In this document: one piece after another, positions 45,363 to 55,185 of the stretch | Layout: every line of letters starts with the position of its first letter | Numbering within the stretch: position 1 is the first letter of the stretch | NCBI GenBank assembly: GCA_963809875.1 | Contig: CAWELC010000005.1 | Location: 496,001-560,000 of the forward strand | Reading direction: 5' to 3' | DNA: 64,000 nt | Origin: JAFGAS01 sp963809875 | Lineage (GTDB): Bacteria; Desulfobacterota; Zymogenia; Zymogenales; Zymogenaceae | Made by a program: the position numbers and the translations under genes | The notes under the pieces: generated by a model | What the model was told of the DNA's origin: nothing | Databases searched by the model: none | The model's input: the letters and a program-made list of their open reading frames with translations, nothing else

Positions 45363-46472
45363 TCAGTTGCGCCGCCTGCTGTTTACGGCGTGATTGTTCA
45401 CCGTCGACTCTTTGTGCCTGTACATCAACCGGTCGGCAGAATGGATCAGGTCGTAAGCGGAGATGCCGTCGCCGAGGACCGCGATACCGTAGCTGATCGT
45501 CACCCCGCCCAGCTCGTCGCCCGTTCGCAGGCTGATGCGCTCGATGATCTCTTCGGCCGTATTCCTCTGGGCATGGGGGAGGATCAGGGCAAATTCGTCC
45601 CCGCCGAAGCGATAAGCGCTGTCCACTTCCCTCCTGATGGAATTGAGGGTAATCTTTCCGATAGCCTTGAGTATGTCATTGCCCCTGAGGTGGCCGTAGG
45701 TGTCGTTATAGGACTTGAAATTATCGACGTCAAAGATAACCAGGCAGAGCGGATAGCCGACCCGTCCAGCCCGATCCGCTTCCTCTTCTATCTTATCGAC
45801 GAAATGGCGTTGATTGAAGAGACCCGTCAGGTCGTCGGTAATAGCGAGCCGGGTGAGCTCCCGCTCCATTTTCTTGGTTTCGGTGATCTCCCGGGTAAAA
45901 ACGGCCCACTGCACAACCATCCCCCCGTCGTCGATTATGGGATGTATGTTGACGTCATGCCAGCGTCCGTCCTGCTCATCTTCAAATCGGAGCGGCCGTT
46001 TCGTCAACACGACGATTTCGGCCCGCTCTCTTCTTCGGGAGGCGACTTCGGGAGACAGGAAATCATAGACGTTCTTGCCGACGAGATCGGCGGGAGGTGT
46101 GCCGAAACCCTCGGCGGCCTTGGCGTTGAGGGCGTCGATCGTTCCGTCAAGGGAAAGGAGCATCGCTCCCTCGGCGGTAGCATTAAGAAGCGCCTGCTGG
46201 GTCTTATCACTTTCCCGACAGAGCTCCTCGATCCTTCTATACCTCGCGACCAATGAGTGCGCGTAGATAGAAAACCCCAGAATGAGGCCGGCGATGACAA
46301 CCCGCATCCAAAGCTCTTCGGGTTCCGGGGAGAAAACCTGTTGGATGATCGTGCCGGAGGCGAAGACGTACGAGTCCACGGTTGACTCGATAAGCCAGTA
46401 GCATGCCACCAGCATCACTCCCAGGGCAACGATACTGCTGTTCGACCAGACATGTTTAACCCTGCTTTTCAT
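45363..46472 (-). CDS. membrane-anchored PAS-GGDEF diguanylate cyclase
   Basis: Protein of 369 residues: two membrane helices (IVALGVMLVACYWLI and MRVVIAGLILGFSIYAHSLV), a PAS domain (LLSLDGTIDALNAKAAEGFG) and a GGDEF domain with the intact active site YRFGGDEFALILP, so it should make cyclic di-GMP. The I-site RxxD is not evident. A related PAS-GGDEF module (ITDDLT-LFNQRxF) occurs in the gene at 53.8 kb. Confidence 0.92.
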   Translation of the reverse strand: MKSRVKHVWSNSSIVALGVMLVACYWLIESTVDSYVFASGTIIQQVFSPEPEELWMRVVIAGLILGFSIYAHSLVARYRRIEELCRESDKTQQALLNATAEGAMLLSLDGTIDALNAKAAEGFGTPPADLVGKNVYDFLSPEVASRRRERAEIVVLTKRPLRFEDEQDGRWHDVNIHPIIDDGGMVVQWAVFTREITETKKMERELTRLAITDDLTGLFNQRHFVDKIEEEADRAGRVGYPLCLVIFDVDNFKSYNDTYGHLRGNDILKAIGKITLNSIRREVDSAYRFGGDEFALILPHAQRNTAEEIIERISLRTGDELGGVTISYGIAVLGDGISAYDLIHSADRLMYRHKESTVNNHAVNSRRRN

Positions 46473-46663
46473 GTCTCCACCCCAACCACGCGCGTTAGAC
46501 GTCTTTATATTAGTGTACCATTAAGACCGTTCCATTTCAAGGCCGTTTTGACTGAAGTGAGGGCTCGTCCGGCTACGGGAATCTCTTGCATAGATACGAA
46601 TAATCGGATAGTGTGAGAGAGGCATGAAATAAGAACCGCTCTTTTCTTTCGGGAGGAATGCTC

Positions 46664-47536
46664 ATGAAGAAAAAGGTATTGATCGGTTCCGTCGTCATTA
46701 TCGTCGCTCTTGTCGGCCTTTTTTTCGGCGTATACCACTACGTATACGGGCTTGCGCAGGAAAAGCCGGACAATAATCCCGGCGCGTTCGTCACCGAGGT
46801 TAAACCCGGCTTTTCGGGCAGCGTCCTGGTCTGCGTCGGCGACAGCATTACCCACGGAAGGGTCAGCGACAACTACGTTGATATCCTGTCGGACGACCTG
46901 GGGAAAAAGGGCATTTACGTCGTCAATGCCGGGATAAACAGCGAGCTCGCCTATAACGTGCTGATGCGCCTGGATTCGATCATCGCGTGTGACCCCACCT
47001 ACGTGACCGTATTCATCGGGACAAACGATGCCCATGGAGTCCTGACCAAGGAGCAGGGAGAAAAAGAAGTTGTCGAAATGAAGCTTCCGCAGATGCCGAC
47101 CGAGCAGTGGTACCGTGAAAACCTGACCGAAATCGTCCGGAAACTCAAGGCGTCCACACACGCCCGGATCGCGCTGCTGTCGATCCCTCCCATCGGGGAG
47201 GATTCGGGCGACCCGGCCTTTCTCGTAGCCGAGCGCTACTCCGCCGACATCAGGGAAATTGCCGCGGCCGAAGATGTCTCGTACCTGCCGCTCTTTGAGA
47301 CGATGGCGACCTACCTCCGGGATCATCCCCATACGGCCCTTCCGTACGCGAGGGGGCGACACACCCGCGAGATGTATATCGGCATCGGGCGGCACTTCCT
47401 GTTGGGCGCCTCCTTTGACGATATTTCCAGGAGCAACGGTTTTGTCCTCGAGACCGACTACCTCCATCTTAACGCGACGGGGGCGCGCATGGTCGCGGAC
47501 TTGATCGAGGGATTCGTGCTGAAGAGTCCCCGATAG
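46664..47536 (+). CDS. SGNH/GDSL-family hydrolase
   Basis: About 290 residues. N-terminal signal anchor (VLIGSVVIIVALVGLFFGVY); block I VCVGDSITHG holds the nucleophile Ser, block III is FIGTNDAHG, and the C-terminal DYLHLNATG supplies the Asp-His pair. It is an exported, membrane-tethered esterase or lipase-like enzyme. The ATG at 46664 fits the GGGAGGA spacing better than the ATG at 46658. Confidence 0.9.
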   Translation: MKKKVLIGSVVIIVALVGLFFGVYHYVYGLAQEKPDNNPGAFVTEVKPGFSGSVLVCVGDSITHGRVSDNYVDILSDDLGKKGIYVVNAGINSELAYNVLMRLDSIIACDPTYVTVFIGTNDAHGVLTKEQGEKEVVEMKLPQMPTEQWYRENLTEIVRKLKASTHARIALLSIPPIGEDSGDPAFLVAERYSADIREIAAAEDVSYLPLFETMATYLRDHPHTALPYARGRHTREMYIGIGRHFLLGASFDDISRSNGFVLETDYLHLNATGARMVADLIEGFVLKSPR

Positions 47537-47671
47537 GGGATGACCGATCCGGAAAGTGGCGTTCCATTAGGAAGCGCCCAACGGGAGTTTTCATGCCGTC
47601 GAACGGAGTCGGAAACGGAACATCGTCCCGGGTAGCGTCCCTGAACGGGGACGACGGGGACCACGGCCAGG

Positions 47672-48508
47672 CTATTTGAACGTGACGTCAGGGTCTTGGC
47701 GCGCGGGCATTTTCACGTATTCGTGGGCCGGCCACCCGAGGGAGACGCAGCCGTAGATCCTGTTGCCCGCGGGAATGGAGAGGGCTTCTCCGATCGCCGG
47801 GACATATTCGGCGGCCGAGACGAAGTACCGGTTGATGCAGCTGCCCAGACCCATGCTGTGGGCCGCCAGCACGACGTGGAACGCCGCGTAGAGGCAATTA
47901 TCAATGGAAGAGGGATTTTCCGTCGTGGCGTGGACGAGGCAGACGACGGGCGCCCCGCGAAAGATACGGTCCTTTCCGGCCTTGAAAAACTCATAATTCA
48001 GTTCGAAGCTGTGCTCCATTTCGCGGACAGTCGGCGGAAAACTCTCGGGAGATTTGTGAACCATTGATGCCAGATTCCCGTAGAATTCCGAGGCAAGCCC
48101 GGAGAGCTTCCTGATGGTCGATCCATCCCGGATGACGATGAAAGAGACGTTCTGAGCGTTGTGGCCGGTGGGGGCGAATCGGGCGGTATCGATGAGCCGA
48201 TCCAGTGTCTCCTTGGGAACCTCCCGGTCAAGCCAGGAACGACAGCTGCGCCGGGAGCGGAGGAACGGGAGAAGGAGCTCCGGGGCGATGCCCGTTTCCG
48301 GCACTGGTGTGAACTGATCGAGGTCGAGTCCCGAGTGAATCACCGCGTCTTCGGGACAGACCGCGGCACAATGGCCGCAGCCGATACAGTACTCCTGCGC
48401 GTGCGTCTTGACGGCGGCGTCTTCCATGAAGAAGATATGAGCGGGACAGGTGTCGACGCACGCTTCGCAGGCAATGCAGCGCGCTTCGTCAATGGATATG
48501 CTGTTCAT
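47672..48508 (-). CDS. ferredoxin-nitroreductase fusion protein
   Basis: Protein of 278 residues: two 4Fe-4S clusters at the N-terminus (CIACEACVDTCP and CIGCGHCAAVCP) and an FMN nitroreductase domain starting RSRRSCRSWLDREVPKETL and ending GCVSLGWP. Such fusions are frequent in anaerobes and probably take electrons from ferredoxin. TGAGGAGG precedes the ATG at 48508. A paralogue lies directly upstream. Confidence 0.92.
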   Translation of the reverse strand: MNSISIDEARCIACEACVDTCPAHIFFMEDAAVKTHAQEYCIGCGHCAAVCPEDAVIHSGLDLDQFTPVPETGIAPELLLPFLRSRRSCRSWLDREVPKETLDRLIDTARFAPTGHNAQNVSFIVIRDGSTIRKLSGLASEFYGNLASMVHKSPESFPPTVREMEHSFELNYEFFKAGKDRIFRGAPVVCLVHATTENPSSIDNCLYAAFHVVLAAHSMGLGSCINRYFVSAAEYVPAIGEALSIPAGNRIYGCVSLGWPAHEYVKMPARQDPDVTFK

Positions 48509-48656
48509 GGTAGCCTCCTCAGTGCTGCGCGGGATATCCGCGGCCCGGCCATATGAAAGATGCAGACGAGTCAAGCGGCTCTTGGGGCCGGTCCGGGCGG
48601 CGCCCCATGCGGCCGGGGTCCAATACCGGTCTATCGCAGCGGGAAAGCGCCGGCTA

Positions 48657-49565
48657 TCAATAGAACGAGACCCGGGAGAAGCGGCGTCTGATCGCCCGGG
48701 CGAACCAGACCTTCGGATAGCCGAGGACCATCGTTATCCCGACCCGGTTTTCCCGAGGAATACCGTACTTCTTCTTGATTGTCCTCCCCCCGTGCCTCAG
48801 ATATGGGCCGACACTCCCGATCATGCAGCCGCCCAGCCCCTGGGCCTGGGCCGCAAGCATCGCGTACGTTGCCGCAATCACGGTGTCGGCGGGGTCGGCA
48901 GCCGGACGTATATGAAAGACCATCGCCAGCGGCGCGCCATACAGGAGCCAATCCTTGCCTTCTGTCTGCTTTTCGAGGATGGTGGATATCAGCGGAACGG
49001 TAAAACTCTTCATAAAGGCGTAGGCGTCCCTGCCGATGAACGGCCTCATGAGGGCCAGAGAGAGCGGCGAGAGGATGAAACGGGAGCGCCGCATGTCGGC
49101 TATCATGTCCGAGGAGAACTCTCGGACCTTCGGCCTGCCGTGAAGCACCAGGAGCTCCACCTCGGAGGGGGGGATTCCCATCGGGGCGGAGGAGGCCGCC
49201 TGGATGATTGAGTCTATTTTGGGACGGGGGATCTCGCGCTCGTCGAATTCGCGGATGCTCCGCCGGGAGACCATCAAAGAGAAGAGCTCGTCGAACGTCG
49301 ACCGTACCCCGGTTTCGGGGATGTCCATCAAGTCGGCGCGGGAGATATCACGACCCTCGACGGTGACGGCGTCTCTCCGACAGACCGCCATACAATGCCC
49401 GCAGCCGATGCAGCCGAAGAAGCGCGACTGGTCTATCCCTATGTTCCCATCGGCGACGTAGAGCGGCCCCCCCTTGCACACCGTGACGCAGCGGCCGCAC
49501 AGGTCGCAGCGCGAGTGGTCGATTTGAACTGAGGCGAGGCCGTCGAATCGGCCGGTTTTGAGCAT
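48657..49565 (-). CDS. ferredoxin-nitroreductase fusion protein (second copy)
   Basis: Protein of 302 residues with the same layout: CDLCGRCVTVCKGG and CIGCGHCMAVCRRD (the first cluster ends CKGG in place of CP), then the flavin domain SRRSIREFDEREIPRPKI ending GITMVLGYPK. Compared with its neighbour it has an insertion of about 30 residues (RFILSPLSLALMRPF). The 150-base gap and divergence suggest an old duplication. Confidence 0.92.
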   Translation of the reverse strand: MLKTGRFDGLASVQIDHSRCDLCGRCVTVCKGGPLYVADGNIGIDQSRFFGCIGCGHCMAVCRRDAVTVEGRDISRADLMDIPETGVRSTFDELFSLMVSRRSIREFDEREIPRPKIDSIIQAASSAPMGIPPSEVELLVLHGRPKVREFSSDMIADMRRSRFILSPLSLALMRPFIGRDAYAFMKSFTVPLISTILEKQTEGKDWLLYGAPLAMVFHIRPAADPADTVIAATYAMLAAQAQGLGGCMIGSVGPYLRHGGRTIKKKYGIPRENRVGITMVLGYPKVWFARAIRRRFSRVSFY

Positions 49566-49610
49566 CCGAAGACCTCCAACGTCTCACATTGGTGTCATTC
49601 TATCGTTTGT

Positions 49611-50027
49611 TCACTCACCGATGATCTTCACGAGCACCCGCTTTTTCCTTCTCCCGTCGAACTCCCCGTAGAAGATCTGCTCCCAGGGCCCGAAGTCGAG
49701 CCTGCCGTCAGTCACGGCGACGACGACCTCACGTCCCATGACCTGGCGCTTGAGGTGTGCGTCGGCGTTATCCTCGCCGGCGTTATGGCGATATCGGGAA
49801 ACCGGCTCGTGGGGCGCAAGGCCCTCCAGCCACTGTTCAAAATCGTGATGCAGTCCCCCTTCGTCGTCGTTGATGAAGACCGATGCGGTGATGTGCATAG
49901 CGTTGACGAGGACGAGTCCTTCGCGGATACCGCTCTCCGTGAGGGCGCGCTCCACCTCCGGGGTGATATTGATAAATCCGCGCCGGGTCGGTACGTTAAA
50001 CCAGAGTTCTTTTCGGTGGCTCTTCAT
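49611..50027 (-). CDS. YjbQ family protein (secondary thiamine-phosphate synthase-like)
   Basis: Protein of 138 residues of the UPF0047/YjbQ family: NAMHITASVFINDDEGGLHHDFEQWL, YRHNAGEDNADAHLKRQVMG and GPWEQIFYGEFDG are all conserved. YjbQ from E. coli can replace thiamine phosphate synthase, though its normal role is not settled. Single gene. Confidence 0.93.
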   Translation of the reverse strand: MKSHRKELWFNVPTRRGFINITPEVERALTESGIREGLVLVNAMHITASVFINDDEGGLHHDFEQWLEGLAPHEPVSRYRHNAGEDNADAHLKRQVMGREVVVAVTDGRLDFGPWEQIFYGEFDGRRKKRVLVKIIGE

Positions 50028-50152
50028 TGGATACCGGCAAAATGATCTGTTCTCCCGGGGATTCTCACGTTAACCCCGGGGACGTCGTTTCGTGAGGGCG
50101 CGGGCGGGCGGGGCCACCCGTGGCACCGTCCTTCTCCCAAGCGTGACGCTCG

Positions 50153-50865
50153 TCATCGGGCCGCCAGGTAAAACAGCAACCCAAGGTAATGGGTGGTGCT
50201 TCCCCCCAGCACAAAGAGATGCCAGACGGCGTGGTGATAGGGCATACGCTTGAGCGAATAGAAGATCACCCCAAGGGTGTAGCAGAGGCCGCCGATCACA
50301 ATCCACACGATCATGCCGTGATCGACCATGGCAAAGAGGGGCTTGAGGGCGATGACCACGAGCCACCCCATGGCCAGATAGAGGGCGATCGAGAAGGCCT
50401 TGAGCCTCCCGACAAACCATATCTTGAGGACGATGCCGAGGGCGGCCAGTCCCCAGATGAGGCCGAAGAGCGTCCATCCCCAGGGGCCTCGGAGCGAGAC
50501 CAGGGTTATGGGCGTGTACGTGCCCGCGATGAGAAGATAAATGGAACAGTGGTCCAGCAGCTGGAAAAGTTTCTTGACCCGGGGGTCGGTGAAGCTGTGG
50601 TAGAGGGTCGAGATGAGATAGAGCACGATAAGGGTGGCCCCGTAGATGGAGAAGCTTACCACCCTCCAGATATCGCCGTAAAGCGCCGCAAATACCACCA
50701 GGACGACCAGGCCCGCGACGGCCAGCACCGCCCCGATTCCGTGGGTGATGCTGTTGGCGATCTCTTCGCCGAGGCTCTGGTCCTGATAAGACGGGTCGAT
50801 TCCGGTGGTAGGGCGAGGCCTTGTCGGCGACGTCCTGCTCTAAGCATAGTATCTTCAGAATCCAT
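50153..50865 (-). CDS. hemolysin III family membrane protein, N-terminus frame-disrupted
   Basis: Seven-helix protein of the hemolysin III/YqfA/adiponectin-receptor-like family: STLYHSFTDPRVKKLFQLLDH, CSIYLLIAGTYTPI and PYHHAVWHLFVLGGS carry the conserved His and Asp zinc ligands. The clear frame begins at the GTG at 50728, yet the preceding codons in the same frame spell SLGEEIANSITHGIGA, the typical family start, with no start codon before a TAG near 50840. A ribosome site AAGGAG and ATG occur at 50865 in another frame, so indels between 50780 and 50865 are likely. Confidence 0.82.
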
Positions 50866-50989
50866 TAATGAATGTCTCCTTCTTCATTCGAATCGATTAT
50901 TCTAACGATTATATCATCCTTCATATGTCATGTAAAGACGAATCACTTTCAGCAGGATAGGCCCGGCCAAATGCCCGAAGGTAAGACAT

Positions 50990-51847
50990 TCATACCGCCG
51001 GCGGGGGCATCTTCTCCCGAACCATAAGCGTCGAGCGGATCGTGACGGCGGCAAGGACGACCGCGCCCCCGATCATCGCCCATCGGCCGGGCCGCTCACC
51101 GATCAGCAGGAAGACCCAGAGGGGATTGAGGATCGGTTCGATGATCGGGATCAGGATGGAATCAAGCGCCGTGACCTTTTTAATCGCCCGGGCGTACAGG
51201 ATGTAGGGGAGGCCCAGCTGCAGCGCTCCCAGGGCGATGAGGATTGAAAAGCCCTTCGCATCCGGGACGCCGAACCTGAGAAAGGGGATCCCGATGACGG
51301 CAACGATGGCGTTTCCCAGAAAGATCGATTCGAGGTTTGAGGTGTCCTTCTGCTTTCGCAGGAATACTGCCAGAAACGCGAACGTGACGCCGGTCAGCAC
51401 ACCGCATATGTTGCCGATCAGTTGACCGGGAGCCAGGGAATCCAGAAAAAAGAGGGTCATCCCAAACAGGCAGACGCCGATCATGATCCAGTCGACGGTC
51501 GTCGTTCGCTCGCCCAGAAACCACGATCCGAGGAGCGCGATATAGACCGGCGCGGTATATTCCAAAAGGATCGCGTTGGCGGCGGTGGTCAGCTTGGTGG
51601 CAAAGACGAAGAGCGTAACCGTAGCGGCGTACGAAAGCGCCCCCCCGATCTGGGGTATCGACCAGGTGAAGCGGGGGCGGCCGAGAAAGAGCAGGACAAC
51701 CAGGCAGGCGATGCCGCTGCGCATGCCACCGATGGCCAGCGGGTGGATTGCCACCGACTTTATCAGGAGGCCGCCGCTGCTCCAGAGAAAGGCGGCCAGG
51801 ATCAGCATGAAGAGGGCTTTCTTTCGCTCGGGGGAACTGCTAAACAT
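50990..51847 (-). CDS. EamA/DMT family transporter
   Basis: Ten-helix drug/metabolite transporter of about 285 residues with two EamA repeats: LWSSGGLLIKSV with PLAIGGMRS, then TAANAILLEYTAPVYIALLG, and in the second half LIPIIEPILNPLWVFLLIGE. Likely an exporter of amino acids or other small metabolites. The ATG at 51847 is preferred over a GTG at 51859. Tandem with a close paralogue. Confidence 0.9.
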   Translation of the reverse strand: MFSSSPERKKALFMLILAAFLWSSGGLLIKSVAIHPLAIGGMRSGIACLVVLLFLGRPRFTWSIPQIGGALSYAATVTLFVFATKLTTAANAILLEYTAPVYIALLGSWFLGERTTTVDWIMIGVCLFGMTLFFLDSLAPGQLIGNICGVLTGVTFAFLAVFLRKQKDTSNLESIFLGNAIVAVIGIPFLRFGVPDAKGFSILIALGALQLGLPYILYARAIKKVTALDSILIPIIEPILNPLWVFLLIGERPGRWAMIGGAVVLAAVTIRSTLMVREKMPPPAV

Positions 51848-51862
51848 AATCGGGCTCACCTC

Positions 51863-52717
51863 TCAATCCGGCAGCGGGACCGCCTTTGAGCCCCGCGCCA
51901 TAAAGACGGAGCGCGTTGTTACGGCGATCAGCACGATCGACCCGCCGACGAGCGCCCAGGGGCCGGGCCTCTCTCCCAGCAGGAAGAAGACCCAGATCGG
52001 GTTCAGGAGAGGCTCAATGGTCGGGACCAGGATCGAATCGAGGGCAGAGGCATGTTTAACCGCCGCCGCGAACAGGATGTAGGAAAGCCCGAGCTGCAGC
52101 ACACCTAGGGTAATCAGTGCGGCCCAACCGGTGAGATCGGGCGTTGAGCCGAACATGAAGGGAATGCCGATAACGGCGGCGATGGCGTTGCCGAGAAGCG
52201 GGGTTTCGAGGGTGGAGTCGTCCTTCTGCTTGCGCATAAACAGGATGAACCAGCCGAAGGCGACGCCGGAAGCGATCGCCACGATATTACCCAGTAGGCC
52301 CCCGGAGGAAAGCTTATCCAGGAAAAAGAGAGCCATACCGACAAGGACGGCGCCTATCATCAGCCAGTCCATGCGGGTCGTTTTTTCACCCAGGAACGAT
52401 TTCCCGAATATCGCCACCCAGATCGGGCCCGTGTATTGGAGCAGGATGGCATTTGCGGAGGTGGTCAGCTTGGTCGCCGCGACGAACAGGATGACCGTCC
52501 CGGCATAGGTTATCGCTCCGCCAATCTGGGCGGCTGACCAGCTGAAATGGGGACGGCGGAGGTAGAGAAGGATCATGACTCCGGCGATGGCGCTGCGCAT
52601 CCCCGCGATCGCCAGCGGGTTCCAGTTGACCGATTTGATCAGGATGCCGCCACTGCTCCAGAGTATTGCCGTGGCAATGAGTAACAGGAGCGCTCTTTTT
52701 CGCTTCGCGTCGTCCAT
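51863..52717 (-). CDS. EamA/DMT family transporter (tandem paralogue)
   Basis: Protein of 284 residues, near in sequence to its downstream neighbour (LWSSGGILIKSVNWNPLAIAGMRS; ILVPTIEPLLNPIWVFFLLGERPG), so the pair arose by tandem duplication. They are co-transcribed, 4-16 bases apart, and may work as a heterodimer, as some paired DMT proteins do, or with different substrates. Confidence 0.9.
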   Translation of the reverse strand: MDDAKRKRALLLLIATAILWSSGGILIKSVNWNPLAIAGMRSAIAGVMILLYLRRPHFSWSAAQIGGAITYAGTVILFVAATKLTTSANAILLQYTGPIWVAIFGKSFLGEKTTRMDWLMIGAVLVGMALFFLDKLSSGGLLGNIVAIASGVAFGWFILFMRKQKDDSTLETPLLGNAIAAVIGIPFMFGSTPDLTGWAALITLGVLQLGLSYILFAAAVKHASALDSILVPTIEPLLNPIWVFFLLGERPGPWALVGGSIVLIAVTTRSVFMARGSKAVPLPD

Positions 52718-52770
52718 GAATAAGCCGCTTCAGCCCCCGGATCGTACGGGAGTGGGTAGTATCAGGACAC

Positions 52771-52796
52771 AAAAAAACACCCGCCTGTCCAGGTGC
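52771..52796 (-). terminator. terminator-like hairpin after pirin gene
   Basis: Minus strand: CACCTG and its partner CGGGTG region, followed by seven T residues, between the pirin gene and the EamA operon. Modest stem. Confidence 0.5.
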
Positions 52797-53031
52797 CTAG
52801 CCGGCATCATAGCACGCCGATCGCGAAAATCAAGGAAATTTATCACGGTATGAGCGACTGCCGCAGAGAGCCGTTGCCAAATAACGGGGCCCGGCAGGCG
52901 GACACTACTCCGCGCCGATTGAAAGAGCCTCACGGTGCGGTCCGACGGAGTCGTGTGGAATTAAGCGGAATGGATGAGGGAACGTGCCCAGGCAACGCCG
53001 TCGCTGATCACTGTGCGGGTACTGATATCGT

Positions 53032-53778
53032 TCAAGCCTGCGCGCCCGCCAGCGTCTTCCTGTCGTACCCCCATCCCTTAGAGGAGGGCACGTCGATCAG
53101 GACGAAGCTCGTGTCTCCGGTAGCGGTGAGGGTCACCGTATCTTCGAGATCGATCCGGGCCTGGTCGTTGCGTCTGAGGTGTTTTCCGTTCACGTCCAGG
53201 GCGCCTGAGCCCAGATAAAGAAAGATTCGTCTGGAGTCAGTGGTCTTAAACTTCAGGGTATGGTTATGCACGAAGTCGGCCCGGTAGATGGTGGCGTCGC
53301 TGTGAAACGAAACCACTCCGTCTAACCCCTGCCCCGACGCGACGGGCAAGAGCCGGTTCTTCCACGCTTCGGGGGAAAAGCCCTTCTGGTCCCAGGAAGG
53401 GGGGAGCCCCGTCTTATCGGGATGTATCCATATTTGAAATAGGTGGGCGGGTTCGGCCCCCAGGTTGAACTCGCTGTGGGTAACACCCGTTCCTGCCGAC
53501 ATCCTCTGGACGTCACCCTCGCCGATGACCGTCCTGAATCCCGCGCCGTCCGTGTGGGTGACCGAGCCGGAAAGAACGATGGTGACGATCTCCATTTCCT
53601 GGTGGGGATGAGTGGGAAAGCCGGTACCCGGCTGGACGAGGTCGTCATTAAAAACCCTGAGTGCCCCGAACTGGATGTTCTCGGGATCGAAATAGTCGGA
53701 AAACGAAAAAAGCCAGTAGGTCCGGAGCCATCCGAAGTCGGAGAAGTGCCGATGATCGGCGTGAACGATCTTGATCAT
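53032..53778 (-). CDS. pirin family protein
   Basis: Bicupin of 248 residues. The metal site is in FPTHPHQEMEIVTIVLSGSV with a later TGVTHSEFN; the start DFGWLRTYWLFSFSDYFDPE is the classic pirin segment. Bacterial pirins include quercetinases and redox-sensing regulators; the role here is not shown. Single gene, 270-base upstream neighbour gap on the downstream side with a terminator. Confidence 0.93.
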   Translation of the reverse strand: MIKIVHADHRHFSDFGWLRTYWLFSFSDYFDPENIQFGALRVFNDDLVQPGTGFPTHPHQEMEIVTIVLSGSVTHTDGAGFRTVIGEGDVQRMSAGTGVTHSEFNLGAEPAHLFQIWIHPDKTGLPPSWDQKGFSPEAWKNRLLPVASGQGLDGVVSFHSDATIYRADFVHNHTLKFKTTDSRRIFLYLGSGALDVNGKHLRRNDQARIDLEDTVTLTATGDTSFVLIDVPSSKGWGYDRKTLAGAQA

Positions 53779-53796
53779 CTGTTGCTTTCCCCCCTG

Positions 53797-55185
53797 TCAG
53801 GAATCGCGTGCCCGTACCGTCCGCGCCGTCCTGTCACCGGGAGTCGAGGGCCCTGAGGACTTTCCCGCCTTGGTCTTGTACATCTCCTTGTCGGCAATGT
53901 CGATCAGCTCCTGGAGGGAGATATTCTCCGTCAGGTGGGCGATTCCGCACGAGATCCCGATCTCCGAAAAACGAGATGAGACCTGCTGGTGGATGCGCCT
54001 CCCCAGTTGACGGGCGTCGTCTCCCTCTGTGTGAGGGAGAATGACCGCGAACTCGTCCCCGCCGTAACGAAAGGCCGCGTCGACTCCCGAGCGGACCGCG
54101 CTTCTGGTTATTCGGCCGACCTCCCTCAGGACTTCGTCCCCTTTGAGGTGGCCGTAGGTGTCGTTATATATCTTGAAATTGTCCAGGTCGAAGACAAGGA
54201 GGGACATCGGAGATCCGGTGCGATGAGCGCGTTTTATCTCATCGTTGAGTTTACGGTGAAAATAGCGCTGGTTAAACAGCTCCGTGAGGTCGTCGGTGAT
54301 GGAAAGCCTGGTGAGCTCCTGTTCCATCTTCTTTCGATCGGTGATATCGGCCGACGTCGTTACCATATAGATGGGGTCGCCCGTCTCATTTCTTACCACA
54401 TCGGAGATCAGATTTACGGGAAAGATCGTGCCGTCTTTCTTGATATTCGTGGTCTCCCGGGTAAAGCTCTTCATGGTCTTGATCTTGTCTTTGGACATCG
54501 GCCGCGCTGAGGCCGGCTGGGCCAGTATCCGGGCGGGCTTTCCGATCAGCTCCTCCACCGTATATCCGTGCATGGCGGCTTCGAAAGGATTGGTATAGAC
54601 AATGTTACCGGCAAGGTCGGTGATGGTCACCCCGATCTGCATGCTCTCCACCGCCTTCAGCAGCGAGAGGAGCCTTTCCTCGGTCCGCTTTCTCTCGGTA
54701 ATCTCATCATGAAGCTCCTGATTTGTGTGCGAGAGCTCGGCGGTGCGGTCCCTGAGGAGCACCTGAAACTCCTCATGGGCGCGCCTGAGCTCCCCTTCCA
54801 TGTGTGTCCTCTCGATGGCATAGGCGAGCGACCGGGCCAGGAGCTCCTTGGTTACCTCTCCCTTGATCAGGTAATCCTGGGCGCCTCGCTTAACCGCCTC
54901 CAGGCCGATCTTTTCATCGTCTATGGCCGTGAGGACCACGATCGGGAAGGCAGGGGCATGCTCGACAAGGACAAGCAGGGTATTGAGTCCCGTCGAGTCG
55001 GGGAGATTCAGGTCAAGCAGGATCACGTCCGGATCGACCGTCTGCAGCGATTCTATGGCGGCCTCAAGCCGCAGGCTGCATTCAAGCGCGAAGGCGCCGG
55101 GATCCACCCCGGACAGCATGTCCCGGATTACCTGAATGGTGACGGGATTATCCTCTATGAGGAGGACTTTCATCGGCTTTTTCAT
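53797..55185 (-). CDS. response regulator-PAS-GGDEF diguanylate cyclase
   Basis: Protein of 462 residues: receiver (VLLIEDNPVTIQVI; phosphoacceptor in VILLDLNLPDSTG), a coiled coil, a PAS domain (ITDLAGNIVYTNPFEAAMHG) and a GGDEF domain with the intact FRYGGDEFAVILP. Cyclic di-GMP output controlled by phosphorylation and by the PAS signal is expected. The receiver Lys reads LIKGEV, as in several diguanylate-cyclase regulators. No kinase is adjacent. Confidence 0.92.
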   Translation of the reverse strand: MKKPMKVLLIEDNPVTIQVIRDMLSGVDPGAFALECSLRLEAAIESLQTVDPDVILLDLNLPDSTGLNTLLVLVEHAPAFPIVVLTAIDDEKIGLEAVKRGAQDYLIKGEVTKELLARSLAYAIERTHMEGELRRAHEEFQVLLRDRTAELSHTNQELHDEITERKRTEERLLSLLKAVESMQIGVTITDLAGNIVYTNPFEAAMHGYTVEELIGKPARILAQPASARPMSKDKIKTMKSFTRETTNIKKDGTIFPVNLISDVVRNETGDPIYMVTTSADITDRKKMEQELTRLSITDDLTELFNQRYFHRKLNDEIKRAHRTGSPMSLLVFDLDNFKIYNDTYGHLKGDEVLREVGRITRSAVRSGVDAAFRYGGDEFAVILPHTEGDDARQLGRRIHQQVSSRFSEIGISCGIAHLTENISLQELIDIADKEMYKTKAGKSSGPSTPGDRTARTVRARDS